Shown: positions 1 to 5,993 of the stretch, piece by piece
How positions within the stretch are numbered: position 1 is the stretch's first letter
How the letters are laid out: each line of letters begins with the position of its first letter
Notes under the pieces: model-generated
The model's input: the letters and a program-made list of their open reading frames with translations, nothing else
What the model was told of the DNA's origin: nothing
The model's database searches: none
Made by a program: the position numbers and the translations under genes
From: Parcubacteria group bacterium CG1_02_39_15
Lineage (GTDB): Bacteria; Patescibacteriota; Minisyncoccia; Minisyncoccales; Paceibacteraceae
Reading direction: 5' to 3'
NCBI GenBank assembly: GCA_001872265.1
Contig: MNWE01000029.1
Coordinates: forward strand, 1 to 10,336
DNA: 10,336 bases

Positions 1-168
1 ACGATGCTGGTGGACGCAGACGCCGAATGCCCCAATGACCACCTCTTGCTTTCCATTAAAAGAAAAAAATATACTGCCGTCTATCAGTCCATACCAAAAT
101 TTGACTACAGTAAATGTACAAAGTGCGGGAAATGCGCCGCGATCTGCAAGCAAAACGCCATCATTTAA
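1..168 (+). CDS. MinD/ParA-superfamily P-loop ATPase with ferredoxin insert, 3' part, apparently truncated
   Basis: Frame 1 is open from the window edge and encodes 55 residues before TAA at 166-168. The visible sequence has LVDADAECPNDHLLL, the loop typical of the MinD-superfamily ATPases that carry an inserted ferredoxin. It then has CTKCGKCAAIC, a CxxCxxCxxxC Fe-S motif. In that family the chain normally continues through a second cluster motif and well over 100 further ATPase residues. Here it stops three codons after CKQNAII, and the next gene begins 12 bases later. The remaining protein therefore looks truncated. The pairing with a DUF134 gene fits the usual neighbourhood of these ATPases, near iron-molybdenum-cofactor-type proteins (family knowledge). 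The N-terminus and Walker A lie outside the window, so whether this is a pseudogene or a short functional form cannot be settled. Confidence 0.7.
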   Translation, partial: TMLVDADAECPNDHLLLSIKRKKYTAVYQSIPKFDYSKCTKCGKCAAICKQNAII

Positions 169-180
169 CAAGAAAATAAC

Positions 181-465
181 ATGGCAAGACCGATGAAACC
201 AAGAAGAATATTTTGTGATCCGGATGTGCTTTATTTCAAGCCGAGAGCGGTGCCCTTATCTATGTTGCAAGAGGTTGATTTAAGCATGGATGAGCTGGAG
301 GCGCTGCGGCTTTGCGATTTGGAAAATCTTGAGCAGACGGAAGCAGCAAAGAAAATGAAAGTTTCACAAAGCACGCTTCAACGAATTTTAACCTCGGCCC
401 ATAAAAAAATCGCCGAGGCATTAATAGAGGGCAAGGCAATAAAAATAGTAAAGATTAAGCGATAA
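181..465 (+). CDS. DUF134 family HTH DNA-binding protein
   Basis: The 94-residue protein has the full length of the DUF134 family. It opens with MARPMKPRRIF, has a conserved cysteine (Cys12), the family segment YFKPRAVPLSML (18-29), and then a helix-turn-helix. Helices at about 36-50 (MDELEALRLCDLENL) and 52-70 (TEAAKKMKVSQSTLQRIL) resemble sigma-70 region 4. The C-terminus IAEALIEGKAIKI is also typical. These proteins are presumed DNA-binding regulators and often sit beside ferredoxin-containing MinD-like ATPases, as here, where the gap is 12 bp. The two are probably co-transcribed. ATG at 181 is the only start that gives the conserved N-terminus. No Shine-Dalgarno sequence precedes it. Confidence 0.9.
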   Translation: MARPMKPRRIFCDPDVLYFKPRAVPLSMLQEVDLSMDELEALRLCDLENLEQTEAAKKMKVSQSTLQRILTSAHKKIAEALIEGKAIKIVKIKR

Positions 466-477
466 ATTTTTTCGTCG

Positions 478-500
478 CCACCTCAAGGGAGCGGTTTTTT
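478..500 (+). terminator. Possible weak terminator after DUF134 gene
   Basis: An imperfect GC-rich inverted repeat (478-494, two internal mismatches) is followed directly by six T residues (495-500), 12 bases past the DUF134 stop. It would separate the first gene pair from the next promoter. The stem is poor, so this is tentative. Confidence 0.25.
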
Positions 501-501
501 G

Positions 502-531
502 TTTACACTGAGCCAGCCGAAGTGATAGAAT
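502..531 (+). promoter_or_regulatory. Promoter for the 83-aa membrane protein, predicted leaderless
   Basis: TTTACA (502-507) and TAGAAT (526-531) are 18 bp apart, with a TGA directly before the -10 (extended -10). A start site seven bases past the -10 falls on 538, the A of the ATG, so the transcript would be leaderless. Consistent with this, there is no Shine-Dalgarno sequence. Confidence 0.5.
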
Positions 532-537
532 AAGAAA

Positions 538-789
538 ATGGGAAAAGAAGTAAATTGGAAAAAATGGGAAATAATATTTGAGCTTTTGGTTTTCGGAATC
601 ATTATTGGGATAGCCGAGGATTTGATTGCTATAAAAATTGCTACCGGCGAACCTATAACCCTGAAAATAGTCGGCATTGTGATTTTGATAGCCATACCTT
701 TTGCCGTGCTTGGCGAAGTGGTTTTTGACAGGATAGACTTTGCCGAATTTTTAAGAAAGATTTTTGAGAGAAAGGTCGAGAATAAATAA
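538..789 (+). CDS. Small two-helix membrane protein, unknown function
   Basis: This 83-residue protein is not one I recognise. Two hydrophobic helices are clear, at about 12-30 (IIFELLVFGIIIGIAEDLI) and 42-60 (LKIVGIVILIAIPFAVLGE), joined by a short polar turn (ATGEPIT). The N-terminus is basic and aromatic (KEVNWKKW), and the C-terminal tail is charged and amphipathic (FAEFLRKIFERKVENK). It probably sits in the cytoplasmic membrane as a hairpin. It has its own predicted promoter (502-531) and ends 34 bp from the convergent acetyltransferase gene. Function cannot be inferred from context. Confidence 0.65.
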   Translation: MGKEVNWKKWEIIFELLVFGIIIGIAEDLIAIKIATGEPITLKIVGIVILIAIPFAVLGEVVFDRIDFAEFLRKIFERKVENK

Positions 790-823
790 CAAAATAATAA
801 TTAGTTTTGGCTTAATCTGAGAT

Positions 824-1363
824 TTAAATTGCCCTTTCCATCTGATAGGCATCGGCCTTGTCCCGATAGAATTCTTTAATGACTCTTTTAGCTTTAAACC
901 CCATATCTCGGTAGAAGGATATGGCGGTTTTATTTTTGGCGCGAACTTCAAGAGAGGCATGTCTTAAGCCCTTCTTCTTAAATTGATTAAGTATGTAGCG
1001 AAGCAATAACTTGCCTATGCCTAATTTTCGGTATTTCGGGTCAATGGCTATTGAATCAAGATCGCCCTGATTTTTCTTTGTTTTGTAACCTATAATATAG
1101 CCTAAAATTTTACCTGCATTTTCAATCACAAAGAAACCATCGCTGTGTTTTTTAGCCAGTTTTGCAAACCGGGATTTTGGATAAGCATCAGTGGTAAAAG
1201 AGGATTTTTCTATTTCCAGAATTCGCTTAAGGTCAGAGAAAGTAAATTTTCTTACCCGAGCTTCAGCGAAGGGTGAAGATGAACGAAGTTCATCGACTGC
1301 CCGAGCGTCAACGAAGGGTGAAGATGAACGAAGTTCATCGACTAGACGCAATTTTAGTTTCAT
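824..1363 (-). CDS. RimI-like GNAT N-acetyltransferase with repeat insertion near N-terminus
   Basis: The 179-residue protein carries a GNAT fold from about residue 38 to the end. The beta-strand SIAIDPKYR is followed by the acetyl-CoA pyrophosphate loop RKLGIG (112-117). The C-terminal motif AKNKTAISFYRDMGF is typical of RimI/ribosomal-protein-type acetyltransferases. The likely reaction is acetyl transfer from acetyl-CoA to an amine, possibly a protein N-terminus; the substrate is unknown. Residues 8-37 are two copies of a 15-residue unit, VDELRSSSPFVDARA and VDELRSSSPFAEARV. They separate the short MKLKLRL start from the first GNAT strand (RKFTFSDL) and are encoded by a DNA tandem repeat (1255-1344). 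Its ATG overlaps the stop of the upstream acyltransferase gene by ATGA, indicating translational coupling. Confidence 0.85.
   Translation of the reverse strand: MKLKLRLVDELRSSSPFVDARAVDELRSSSPFAEARVRKFTFSDLKRILEIEKSSFTTDAYPKSRFAKLAKKHSDGFFVIENAGKILGYIIGYKTKKNQGDLDSIAIDPKYRKLGIGKLLLRYILNQFKKKGLRHASLEVRAKNKTAISFYRDMGFKAKRVIKEFYRDKADAYQMERAI
1255..1344. repeat. Tandem 45-nt palindromic repeat inside the GNAT coding region
   Basis: Two direct copies, 1255-1299 and 1300-1344, keep an exact 45-base period and differ at only a few positions; a 32-base core (1267-1298 and 1312-1343) is identical. Each core contains a perfect 7-bp hairpin with GAA loop on the plus strand: GATGAAC/GTTCATC at 1278-1284/1288-1294 and 1323-1329/1333-1339. 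In copy 1 it is preceded by a weaker hairpin, CTTCA/TGAAG (1261-1265/1274-1278). The unit is a multiple of three and adds two 15-residue repeats to the GNAT protein without breaking the frame. It behaves like a palindromic element inserted in a tolerant N-terminal site. Confidence 0.85.
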
Positions 1364-2373
1364 AATTTTGAAGTGTATTGTAAAAGGGGGAGAGCCTGAA
1401 AAAATCGGCTCTTCCAGGCATAATTATTTTGAAGGAAGTCAACCCTTTTCATTCCTAAAGATAATGCATCCCCAATCTCAAAAAGATTGAAAAAATTGCC
1501 AATTCCAGAGAAATTTTTGACATCGTAACCGCATTTCAATGTATAGTAGCAGTTATTAAAAAGAGCAACCAAATCTACTCCAGCAATTTTTGAACCTGTA
1601 GTTACTGTAATCATTTTTAGTTTATAGCTTTTGTTTGAGAGAAGAATTACTTGACGAAAAGCCTCAATTCTTCTCGGATCTTCCCAATCAGCCTCTTTGC
1701 CTTTTTCCTTAAGACGCTCTTTACTCAGGTTTATAAGATTGTCTAAATCAGAAAAACTAGGCGAGTCATTAATTGTTATTTTAGGATTTTGCTTTTCAAT
1801 TCTCCTTTTATCTTTTCTTAAAGCATGTCTTTTATTCTTGGTTAAATGCGTCAAGAAGTCTTCGGCCGTTTTTATATTATATAAATCCAAAATATATTTT
1901 GGGCTGTCTGGTTGAAAATCAATAAATTCCCCAATGGAATGAATGGAGGGCAAATCAATAGCATTAAGGAAAAGGGGATTTGGAGCAAGAGATAGGAGAG
2001 ATGGAATAAGAGCAGGATTTTTAGTAAAGAATTTGTTTTCTTCCTGCCAAGGGGTTCCGAACCAAACATAGCGTTTCTCGTCCCCGTCGTACTCTAAAGG
2101 AAGAAGGGCGAGATTTTCCAACTGGTTTTTTATGAGGATAAAATAGGGCTTAAATTGGTAGGCCTTATGGAAAGCTAAACGGAACTCCCAGGTATCAAAA
2201 AGCGTCTTTTTGGGGCTAAATTCCTGCCACAACTCAAAACACAGGTTTATGTCAGAAATGATTTGAACCTGAATATCAAAAAAAGACCCGTGTTTTTCCG
2301 CGGACCCCTCTTGGTTGAGTAATTTTTCTTGAGTGGTGCTACTCGGAGGCTCGTCGCTTGAGGATGGTTCCAT
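1360..2373 (-). CDS. FemAB/CelD-like (Acetyltransf_6) acyltransferase
   Basis: This 337-residue protein resembles the double-GNAT FemAB/CelD group. The first half ends with KNKRHALRKDKRRIEK (about 179-194), a basic segment characteristic of the Acetyltransf_6 domain. The second half has AGVDLVALFNNCYYTLKCGY (about 264-283) and GIGNFFNLFEIGDALSLGMK (290-309), then VDFL, matching the family's C-terminal pattern. Members transfer amino-acyl or acyl groups onto peptidoglycan precursors, exopolysaccharides or other cytoplasmic acceptors; the substrate here is unknown. No signal peptide or membrane segment is seen. The first about 30 residues are serine/acid-rich, so the true start could be downstream, but ATG at 2373 fits the promoter at 2401-2428. 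The stop overlaps the ATG of the GNAT gene by ATGA, so two acyltransferases are made together. Confidence 0.75.
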   Translation of the reverse strand: MEPSSSDEPPSSTTQEKLLNQEGSAEKHGSFFDIQVQIISDINLCFELWQEFSPKKTLFDTWEFRLAFHKAYQFKPYFILIKNQLENLALLPLEYDGDEKRYVWFGTPWQEENKFFTKNPALIPSLLSLAPNPLFLNAIDLPSIHSIGEFIDFQPDSPKYILDLYNIKTAEDFLTHLTKNKRHALRKDKRRIEKQNPKITINDSPSFSDLDNLINLSKERLKEKGKEADWEDPRRIEAFRQVILLSNKSYKLKMITVTTGSKIAGVDLVALFNNCYYTLKCGYDVKNFSGIGNFFNLFEIGDALSLGMKRVDFLQNNYAWKSRFFQALPLLQYTSKL

Positions 2374-2378
2374 ATTAT

Positions 2379-2394
2379 TTAGCGATTCCGCTAA
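2379..2394 (-). promoter_or_regulatory. Hairpin predicted at the very 5' end of the FemAB-like transcript
   Basis: The arms TTAGCG (2379-2384) and CGCTAA (2389-2394) enclose a 4-nt loop, giving a 6-bp perfect stem. The predicted start site from the promoter at 2401-2428 is about 2394, so the stem would begin at the first transcribed base. It ends five bases before the ATG. It may protect the 5' end or limit ribosome access. Confidence 0.5.
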
Positions 2395-2400
2395 GTATTA

Positions 2401-2428
2401 ATATTACACCAACCCGCCAGAATGTCAA
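2401..2428 (-). promoter_or_regulatory. Sigma-70-type promoter for the acyltransferase pair
   Basis: Read on the minus strand, a consensus TTGACA (2428-2423) is followed after 16 bp by TAATAT (2406-2401). The predicted start is near 2394, 21 bases before the ATG at 2373. This is the best -35/-10 pair in the window. Confidence 0.65.
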
Positions 2429-2430
2429 GA

Positions 2431-2448
2431 GGCCCCTAGGCAGGGGGC
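2431..2448. repeat. GC-rich inverted repeat between divergent promoters
   Basis: CCCCT (2433-2437) and AGGGG (2442-2446) form a short stem around AGGC, extendable by a G-C pair with one bulge. It lies directly upstream of the minus-strand -35 and about 35 bp upstream of the plus-strand -10. That makes it a candidate operator for the divergent pair. No regulator is identified. Confidence 0.35.
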
Positions 2449-2480
2449 ACAATTTAAGTGGCTTTTTTTTGGTAAATTAA

Positions 2481-2486
2481 TATAAT
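2481..2486 (+). promoter_or_regulatory. Consensus -10 box for the histidine kinase gene
   Basis: A perfect TATAAT ends ten bases before the ATG at 2496, placing the expected start site about three bases upstream of the start codon. No recognisable -35 lies 16-18 bp upstream, where the sequence is GTGGCT. There is no Shine-Dalgarno sequence, so a near-leaderless mRNA is likely. Confidence 0.5.
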
Positions 2487-2495
2487 AAAACAAAG

Positions 2496-4280
2496 ATGGC
2501 AGATTCAAACAAAAATTATTCTCAGTTTCGGACCAAGGTTTTAAAAATTTTATTGGTTATCGGAGTGATTCCCTTGTTAATCATTTCCGTTGTTCATTTA
2601 GTGACGGTGGTTAAAACAAGACTGGAAAATGTTTCTGAACTCCAGCTTCAAGTGCTTCAGGGAACCAGTGAAAAAATCAGAAGATATCTGGACCAAAAAA
2701 CAGACGTTTTTAATTTAGTAATTGAATTGACTCCGGTTCCTAAAAACATTTCGGAAGCCAGCCTGTCCAGCTTAAATTTTCTTATTGGCGGCTTAAAAGA
2801 AGAAGCTGGCGATGTTAAAGAAATTAGTTTTATTGATAGAGACGGCCAAGAAATAGTTAAACGCGAAGGGGGCGAAAACTCGACAAGCTTGGTTCTAGAG
2901 AACGTTGCCGGGAGAGAAGATTTTCAGACAACCATAGAGGGTGTGGATTATTTCGGTCCGATTAATTTTACTTCCGAGGGGCCTTTAATGCGCATTGCTT
3001 CTCAGATTGAGAATCGGGAGAAAGAGGCTATCGGAATCATTTCAGCTGAGATTAATCTAGAGCTCCTTGAAGAAGTTATTTCCAAGGTTAAAGTGGGCAG
3101 CCAAGGCTTTGTTTATTTAATTGATGGCGAAGGAAACTTAATTGCTTCTTCTAACAAAAATTTTGCTCGTCCCGGTCAAAACCTAAGCCAGATTAGCTTG
3201 ATAGAAGATACTTTGAAAAACAAGATTCACGAAGGCAAGTCGCTTGAGGATATATATAAAAACTCTTTGGGCGACAGGGTCATTTTTGCCGCAGCTCCCG
3301 TGGGCGGGATCAAATGGTTTTTAATTTCTGAGTGGCCTTGGAGAGACGCTTTTTCAGTAGTGGAAACATTAATAAGGGGAACCTTAGTAATTATTGTTGC
3401 CGCCTTGAGCTTAATAATGATTCTTAGTTTGTTTATGGCTCGCTGGGTGGTGAAACCGGTAGAAATTTTAGGCAAGGGAGCCGACGAAATCAGCAAGGGC
3501 AATCTTGATTACAGAATAAATATTAAAACCGGAGACGAGCTAGAGAAATTGGGCTCAAGGTTTAATAAAATGATAAAGGTTTTAAAAGAAAACCAAGAGC
3601 TGAGAGACGAATTCGTTTTTATTGCCGCCCACGAGCTAAGGACGCCGGTCACCGTGATAAATTGGTATCTGGAAATGATTTTAAATGGTAATTTTGGCAA
3701 AGTGGAAAGAGAGATGAAAAAAGCTTTGGATACTGTTGATAGTTCCAATAGAAGATTAATAAAACTTGTCCAAGATTTATTGGAAGTGGCCCGCTCAGAG
3801 GCAGGGAAGATGGAAATAAAAGTTGAGCCGGTCTTGATAGGGGATAATATCAAAGAAGTCTTAAAAGGATTGGAGCGGCTGGCGGCTGAAAAAAAGATTC
3901 AGTTAATTTATCAAGAATTAGACAAAACGACAAAAGCGATGGCAGACGCCTTCAAGTTAAAAGAAGTAATATCTAATTTGGTTGATAATGCTATCAAATA
4001 CGCAATAAAACCGGGCAAGATAACCATCAACCACGAAATAAAGGATAATTTTTTAATAACCAACATTAAAGACGAAGGGATGGGAATTTCTGACGATAAT
4101 ATAAAAAAATTGTTTACGAAATTTTTTAGAGTTAAAAACAGAGAAACTCAAGACATTGAAGGGACGGGCCTGGGCTTGTTTATTTGCAAAGAAATCGTTG
4201 AACGAATGAAAGGTAAAATTTGGGCAAAATCTCAGCTGGGAAAAGGAAGCACTTTTAGCTTCAGCTTGCCCTCAGCTTAA
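2496..4280 (+). CDS. Membrane sensor histidine kinase (extracellular Cache-like sensor, HAMP, HisKA, HATPase_c)
   Basis: The 594-residue protein has a complete transmembrane kinase layout. TM1 lies at about 14-37, followed by an extracellular region of about 250 residues with Cache-like features (coiled SEKIRRYLDQ start, FVYLIDGEGNLIASSN strand pair). TM2 lies at about 296-317, then a HAMP linker (about 318-370). The H-box is FIAAHELRTP with phospho-acceptor His379. The N-box is LVDNAIKYA (Asn498), the G1 box DEGMGIS (from Asp526), the F-box LFTKFFR and the G2 box GTGLGLFI (from Gly556). It should autophosphorylate in response to an extracellular ligand and pass phosphate to a response regulator. 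No response regulator is encoded nearby, so it is an orphan here. The next gene starts seven bases past its stop, suggesting an operon. Confidence 0.95.
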   Translation: MADSNKNYSQFRTKVLKILLVIGVIPLLIISVVHLVTVVKTRLENVSELQLQVLQGTSEKIRRYLDQKTDVFNLVIELTPVPKNISEASLSSLNFLIGGLKEEAGDVKEISFIDRDGQEIVKREGGENSTSLVLENVAGREDFQTTIEGVDYFGPINFTSEGPLMRIASQIENREKEAIGIISAEINLELLEEVISKVKVGSQGFVYLIDGEGNLIASSNKNFARPGQNLSQISLIEDTLKNKIHEGKSLEDIYKNSLGDRVIFAAAPVGGIKWFLISEWPWRDAFSVVETLIRGTLVIIVAALSLIMILSLFMARWVVKPVEILGKGADEISKGNLDYRINIKTGDELEKLGSRFNKMIKVLKENQELRDEFVFIAAHELRTPVTVINWYLEMILNGNFGKVEREMKKALDTVDSSNRRLIKLVQDLLEVARSEAGKMEIKVEPVLIGDNIKEVLKGLERLAAEKKIQLIYQELDKTTKAMADAFKLKEVISNLVDNAIKYAIKPGKITINHEIKDNFLITNIKDEGMGISDDNIKKLFTKFFRVKNRETQDIEGTGLGLFICKEIVERMKGKIWAKSQLGKGSTFSFSLPSA

Positions 4281-4287
4281 TGGATAT

Positions 4288-5553
4288 ATGGATGTAAATT
4301 GGAAATATCTTTTAATCACCTTTGTTTTAGCCGCTATAGTTGGCGGTGGAACTTTTTGGTTTTCAAGGGTTGGAGAATTGCCGGCTGCGGTAAATCTGCC
4401 CGAGATTCAAAAACCGAAAGAAACTGAAATTGCAAAGGAAGAGAATCCCCTCGCTCGGGCAGTCGAACAGGGAAAGGAATTTTTATTGCGGATGGAAGAT
4501 GAAGAAAAGCACGGTTTTCATAAGTATTATTATGCTTTAGAAGACAGATTTGAAGAGAGATTGCATACGGTTTATTCTGCTTCAATTATTTACACCCTTT
4601 TAAAAATTTATGATTTTGACGGAGATGAGAGAATCTTTAAGAAGCTTCCTCAGTGGGGAGAATTTTTGCTTTCTATGCAAAACAAAACAGGAAAAGCTGA
4701 AGGCGCTTTCCATTATTCTCTCTATCTGTCTCCCGAAGAAAAGGAAGAAAAGTTTGTGGTGGGAACAGCTGCTTTAAGTATTTTTACTTTGCTGGATTTA
4801 TATGAAAGGACCGAAACGCCGGAATATTTGGAATCGGCGAAATTGGCCGGGGACTGGCTGTTGGGGATGCAGCAAGATAACGGGATAATGAAGGCCTACC
4901 AAAGATATGAGGAGGGAAAATGGTATTATGGCACCCAAGAATCCTTACTCTATAATGGGCAAGTGCTGGCTGCCCTTTCCCGGCTTTATCAAGTTACCCA
5001 GGAAGAAAAATATTTCAACTCGGCAGAAAAAATCGCCAAGCATTTTGAAAAGAGGGTAGAAGAAGATGGTTGTTTTCTGGGAGATGAATATCGATCTGCC
5101 AATCCCATTTCCAGCGCCTGGGTGGTGATGGCGCTCCTGGATTTTTATAAAGTAGATCCTAAAGAAAAACACAAAGAAATTATTTTTAACTGCAGTCGGG
5201 AATTGATAAAAAGACAAATGACAGAAACCGCCGACCCTCTTTATCAGGGGAGGTGGAATTTAGCTTTTTCTACCAGCGGCAACGGCTGGTTGGCAGAAGT
5301 AATGATGGAGATGTATCATTTCTGTGAAAGAGAAAATATGACCGCCTGCCAAGATTACAAGACAGCGGTAATTAAGGTGATAGATTGGTTGATGCAATTT
5401 ACTTATTCAGAAGAAAATAGCATTGCCCTTCCCAATCCAAAGCTCGCCATCGGTGGAATCTTCTGGGATTATAATAACAAATACGTGCGGACCGATTCCG
5501 TTTGTCACGCTCTTAACAGCTATGTAGGAATAATCGGTTATATGTTACAATAA
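4288..5553 (+). CDS. Membrane-anchored alpha/alpha-toroid protein (six-hairpin glycosidase-like)
   Basis: This 421-residue protein starts with one hydrophobic helix (about 6-25), an uncleaved anchor or signal, then a charged Pro/Glu linker to about residue 55. The rest is made of repeated amphipathic helix pairs carrying recurrent segments: WGEFLLSMQNKTG, AGDWLLGMQQDNG, NGQVLAALSRLYQVTQEEKY and SAWVVMALLDFYKV. This is the pattern of (alpha/alpha)6 barrels such as six-hairpin glycosidases, epimerases and related carbohydrate enzymes. The C-terminal segment FWDYNNKYVRTDSVCHAL has acidic and His residues that could line a pocket. It is probably surface-exposed and may act on cell-surface glycans, but catalysis is not proven. 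Eight cysteine-sparse helices and a single TM argue against a transporter. It is co-transcribed with the kinase gene. Confidence 0.6.
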   Translation: MDVNWKYLLITFVLAAIVGGGTFWFSRVGELPAAVNLPEIQKPKETEIAKEENPLARAVEQGKEFLLRMEDEEKHGFHKYYYALEDRFEERLHTVYSASIIYTLLKIYDFDGDERIFKKLPQWGEFLLSMQNKTGKAEGAFHYSLYLSPEEKEEKFVVGTAALSIFTLLDLYERTETPEYLESAKLAGDWLLGMQQDNGIMKAYQRYEEGKWYYGTQESLLYNGQVLAALSRLYQVTQEEKYFNSAEKIAKHFEKRVEEDGCFLGDEYRSANPISSAWVVMALLDFYKVDPKEKHKEIIFNCSRELIKRQMTETADPLYQGRWNLAFSTSGNGWLAEVMMEMYHFCERENMTACQDYKTAVIKVIDWLMQFTYSEENSIALPNPKLAIGGIFWDYNNKYVRTDSVCHALNSYVGIIGYMLQ

Positions 5554-5599
5554 AAAAGAAAGGTCGCATTCGCTTCTATTTCTTAAAAAATAAAAAATT

Positions 5600-5878
5600 A
5601 TGGCTAGTTTAGTTGTTAAAAAAGACGGAAGCAAGGAGCCCTTTCAGGCAGAAAAAATTGAAAACGCAATTAGAGCGGCTGCCCAAAGGACCGATCTTTC
5701 GGAAGAAAGAACAAATGAAGTAGTCAAGCAGGTTTCAGCCGGGGTTTTACAGCTGGCTGCGGCAAAAGAAGAAATCGCCACCTCAGAACTAAGAGAAAAG
5801 GTTCTTGGCGATTTAGACAAAGTTGAGCCGTCTGTTTCAGTGGCCTGGCGAGAATACGAAGCAAAGAAGGGAGAATAG
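5600..5878 (+). CDS. Stand-alone ATP-cone domain protein
   Basis: All 92 residues fit one ATP-cone domain. It opens with LVVKKDGSKEPFQAEKIENA, the basic/DG....F...KI..A signature of the nucleotide-binding N-terminus of ribonucleotide reductases and NrdR. It ends with VEPSVSVAWREYEA, equivalent to the family's terminal V..R.Y helix. There is no zinc ribbon (so not NrdR) and no reductase domain. It could bind ATP/dATP as a free regulatory subunit, but the partner is unknown. It starts 46 bp after the toroid gene, without a clear promoter or Shine-Dalgarno sequence. It is closed downstream by the terminator at 5906-5942. Confidence 0.85.
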   Translation: MASLVVKKDGSKEPFQAEKIENAIRAAAQRTDLSEERTNEVVKQVSAGVLQLAAAKEEIATSELREKVLGDLDKVEPSVSVAWREYEAKKGE

Positions 5879-5881
5879 TAG

Positions 5882-5902
5882 TGTCTGTTAGGGGAGCAGA
5901 CA
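5882..5902 (+). other. Small hairpin preceding the terminator
   Basis: TGTCTG (5882-5887) pairs with CAGACA (5897-5902) around a nine-base loop TTAGGGGAG. The GGGG in this loop is complementary to the CCCC that opens the terminator stem (5906-5909), so the two could form alternative or pseudoknotted structures. Confidence 0.5.
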
Positions 5903-5905
5903 TTG

Positions 5906-5942
5906 CCCCGCGAGATGGTAGCTTTATCTCGCGGGGTTTGTT
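5906..5942 (+). terminator. Rho-independent terminator after the ATP-cone gene
   Basis: A perfect 11-bp stem, CCCCGCGAGAT (5906-5916) with ATCTCGCGGGG (5926-5936), closes a nine-base loop and is followed by TTTGTT. It lies 27 bases after the ATP-cone stop and should end the kinase/toroid/ATP-cone transcript. Confidence 0.85.
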
Positions 5943-5984
5943 AGGATAAAATTAGATGAAAAAGGTCGCGCTTTTTAAAAAGAT

Positions 5985-5990
5985 TAGAAT
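5985..5990 (+). promoter_or_regulatory. Possible -10 box for the ferritin-like gene
   Basis: TAGAAT lies three bases upstream of the ATG at 5994. The expected start site (about 5997) would fall on the next in-frame codon, TTG. Translation may therefore begin there, or the true promoter lies further upstream. No good -35 is seen. Confidence 0.25.
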
Positions 5991-5993
5991 AAT

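Noticed and set aside
1255..1344. Direct repeats as a CRISPR array
   Set aside because: There are only two adjoining copies with no spacers, they lie inside a coding gene, and no cas genes are seen.
1191..1490. Plus-strand open frame of 99 codons across the 45-nt repeat
   Set aside because: It is antisense to the GNAT and FemAB-like genes. It stays open mainly because the repeat lacks stops on both strands, and the encoded sequence is not protein-like.
2449..2470. Terminator with a run of eight T residues
   Set aside because: The stem before it is only about 3 bp (CAC/GTG), and no plus-strand gene reads into it.
4449..4465. 14-base match (GCTCGGGCAGTCGA) to the minus strand of the 45-nt repeat inside the toroid gene
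   Set aside because: A single short match without the palindrome; in a 10-kb window this could easily be chance.
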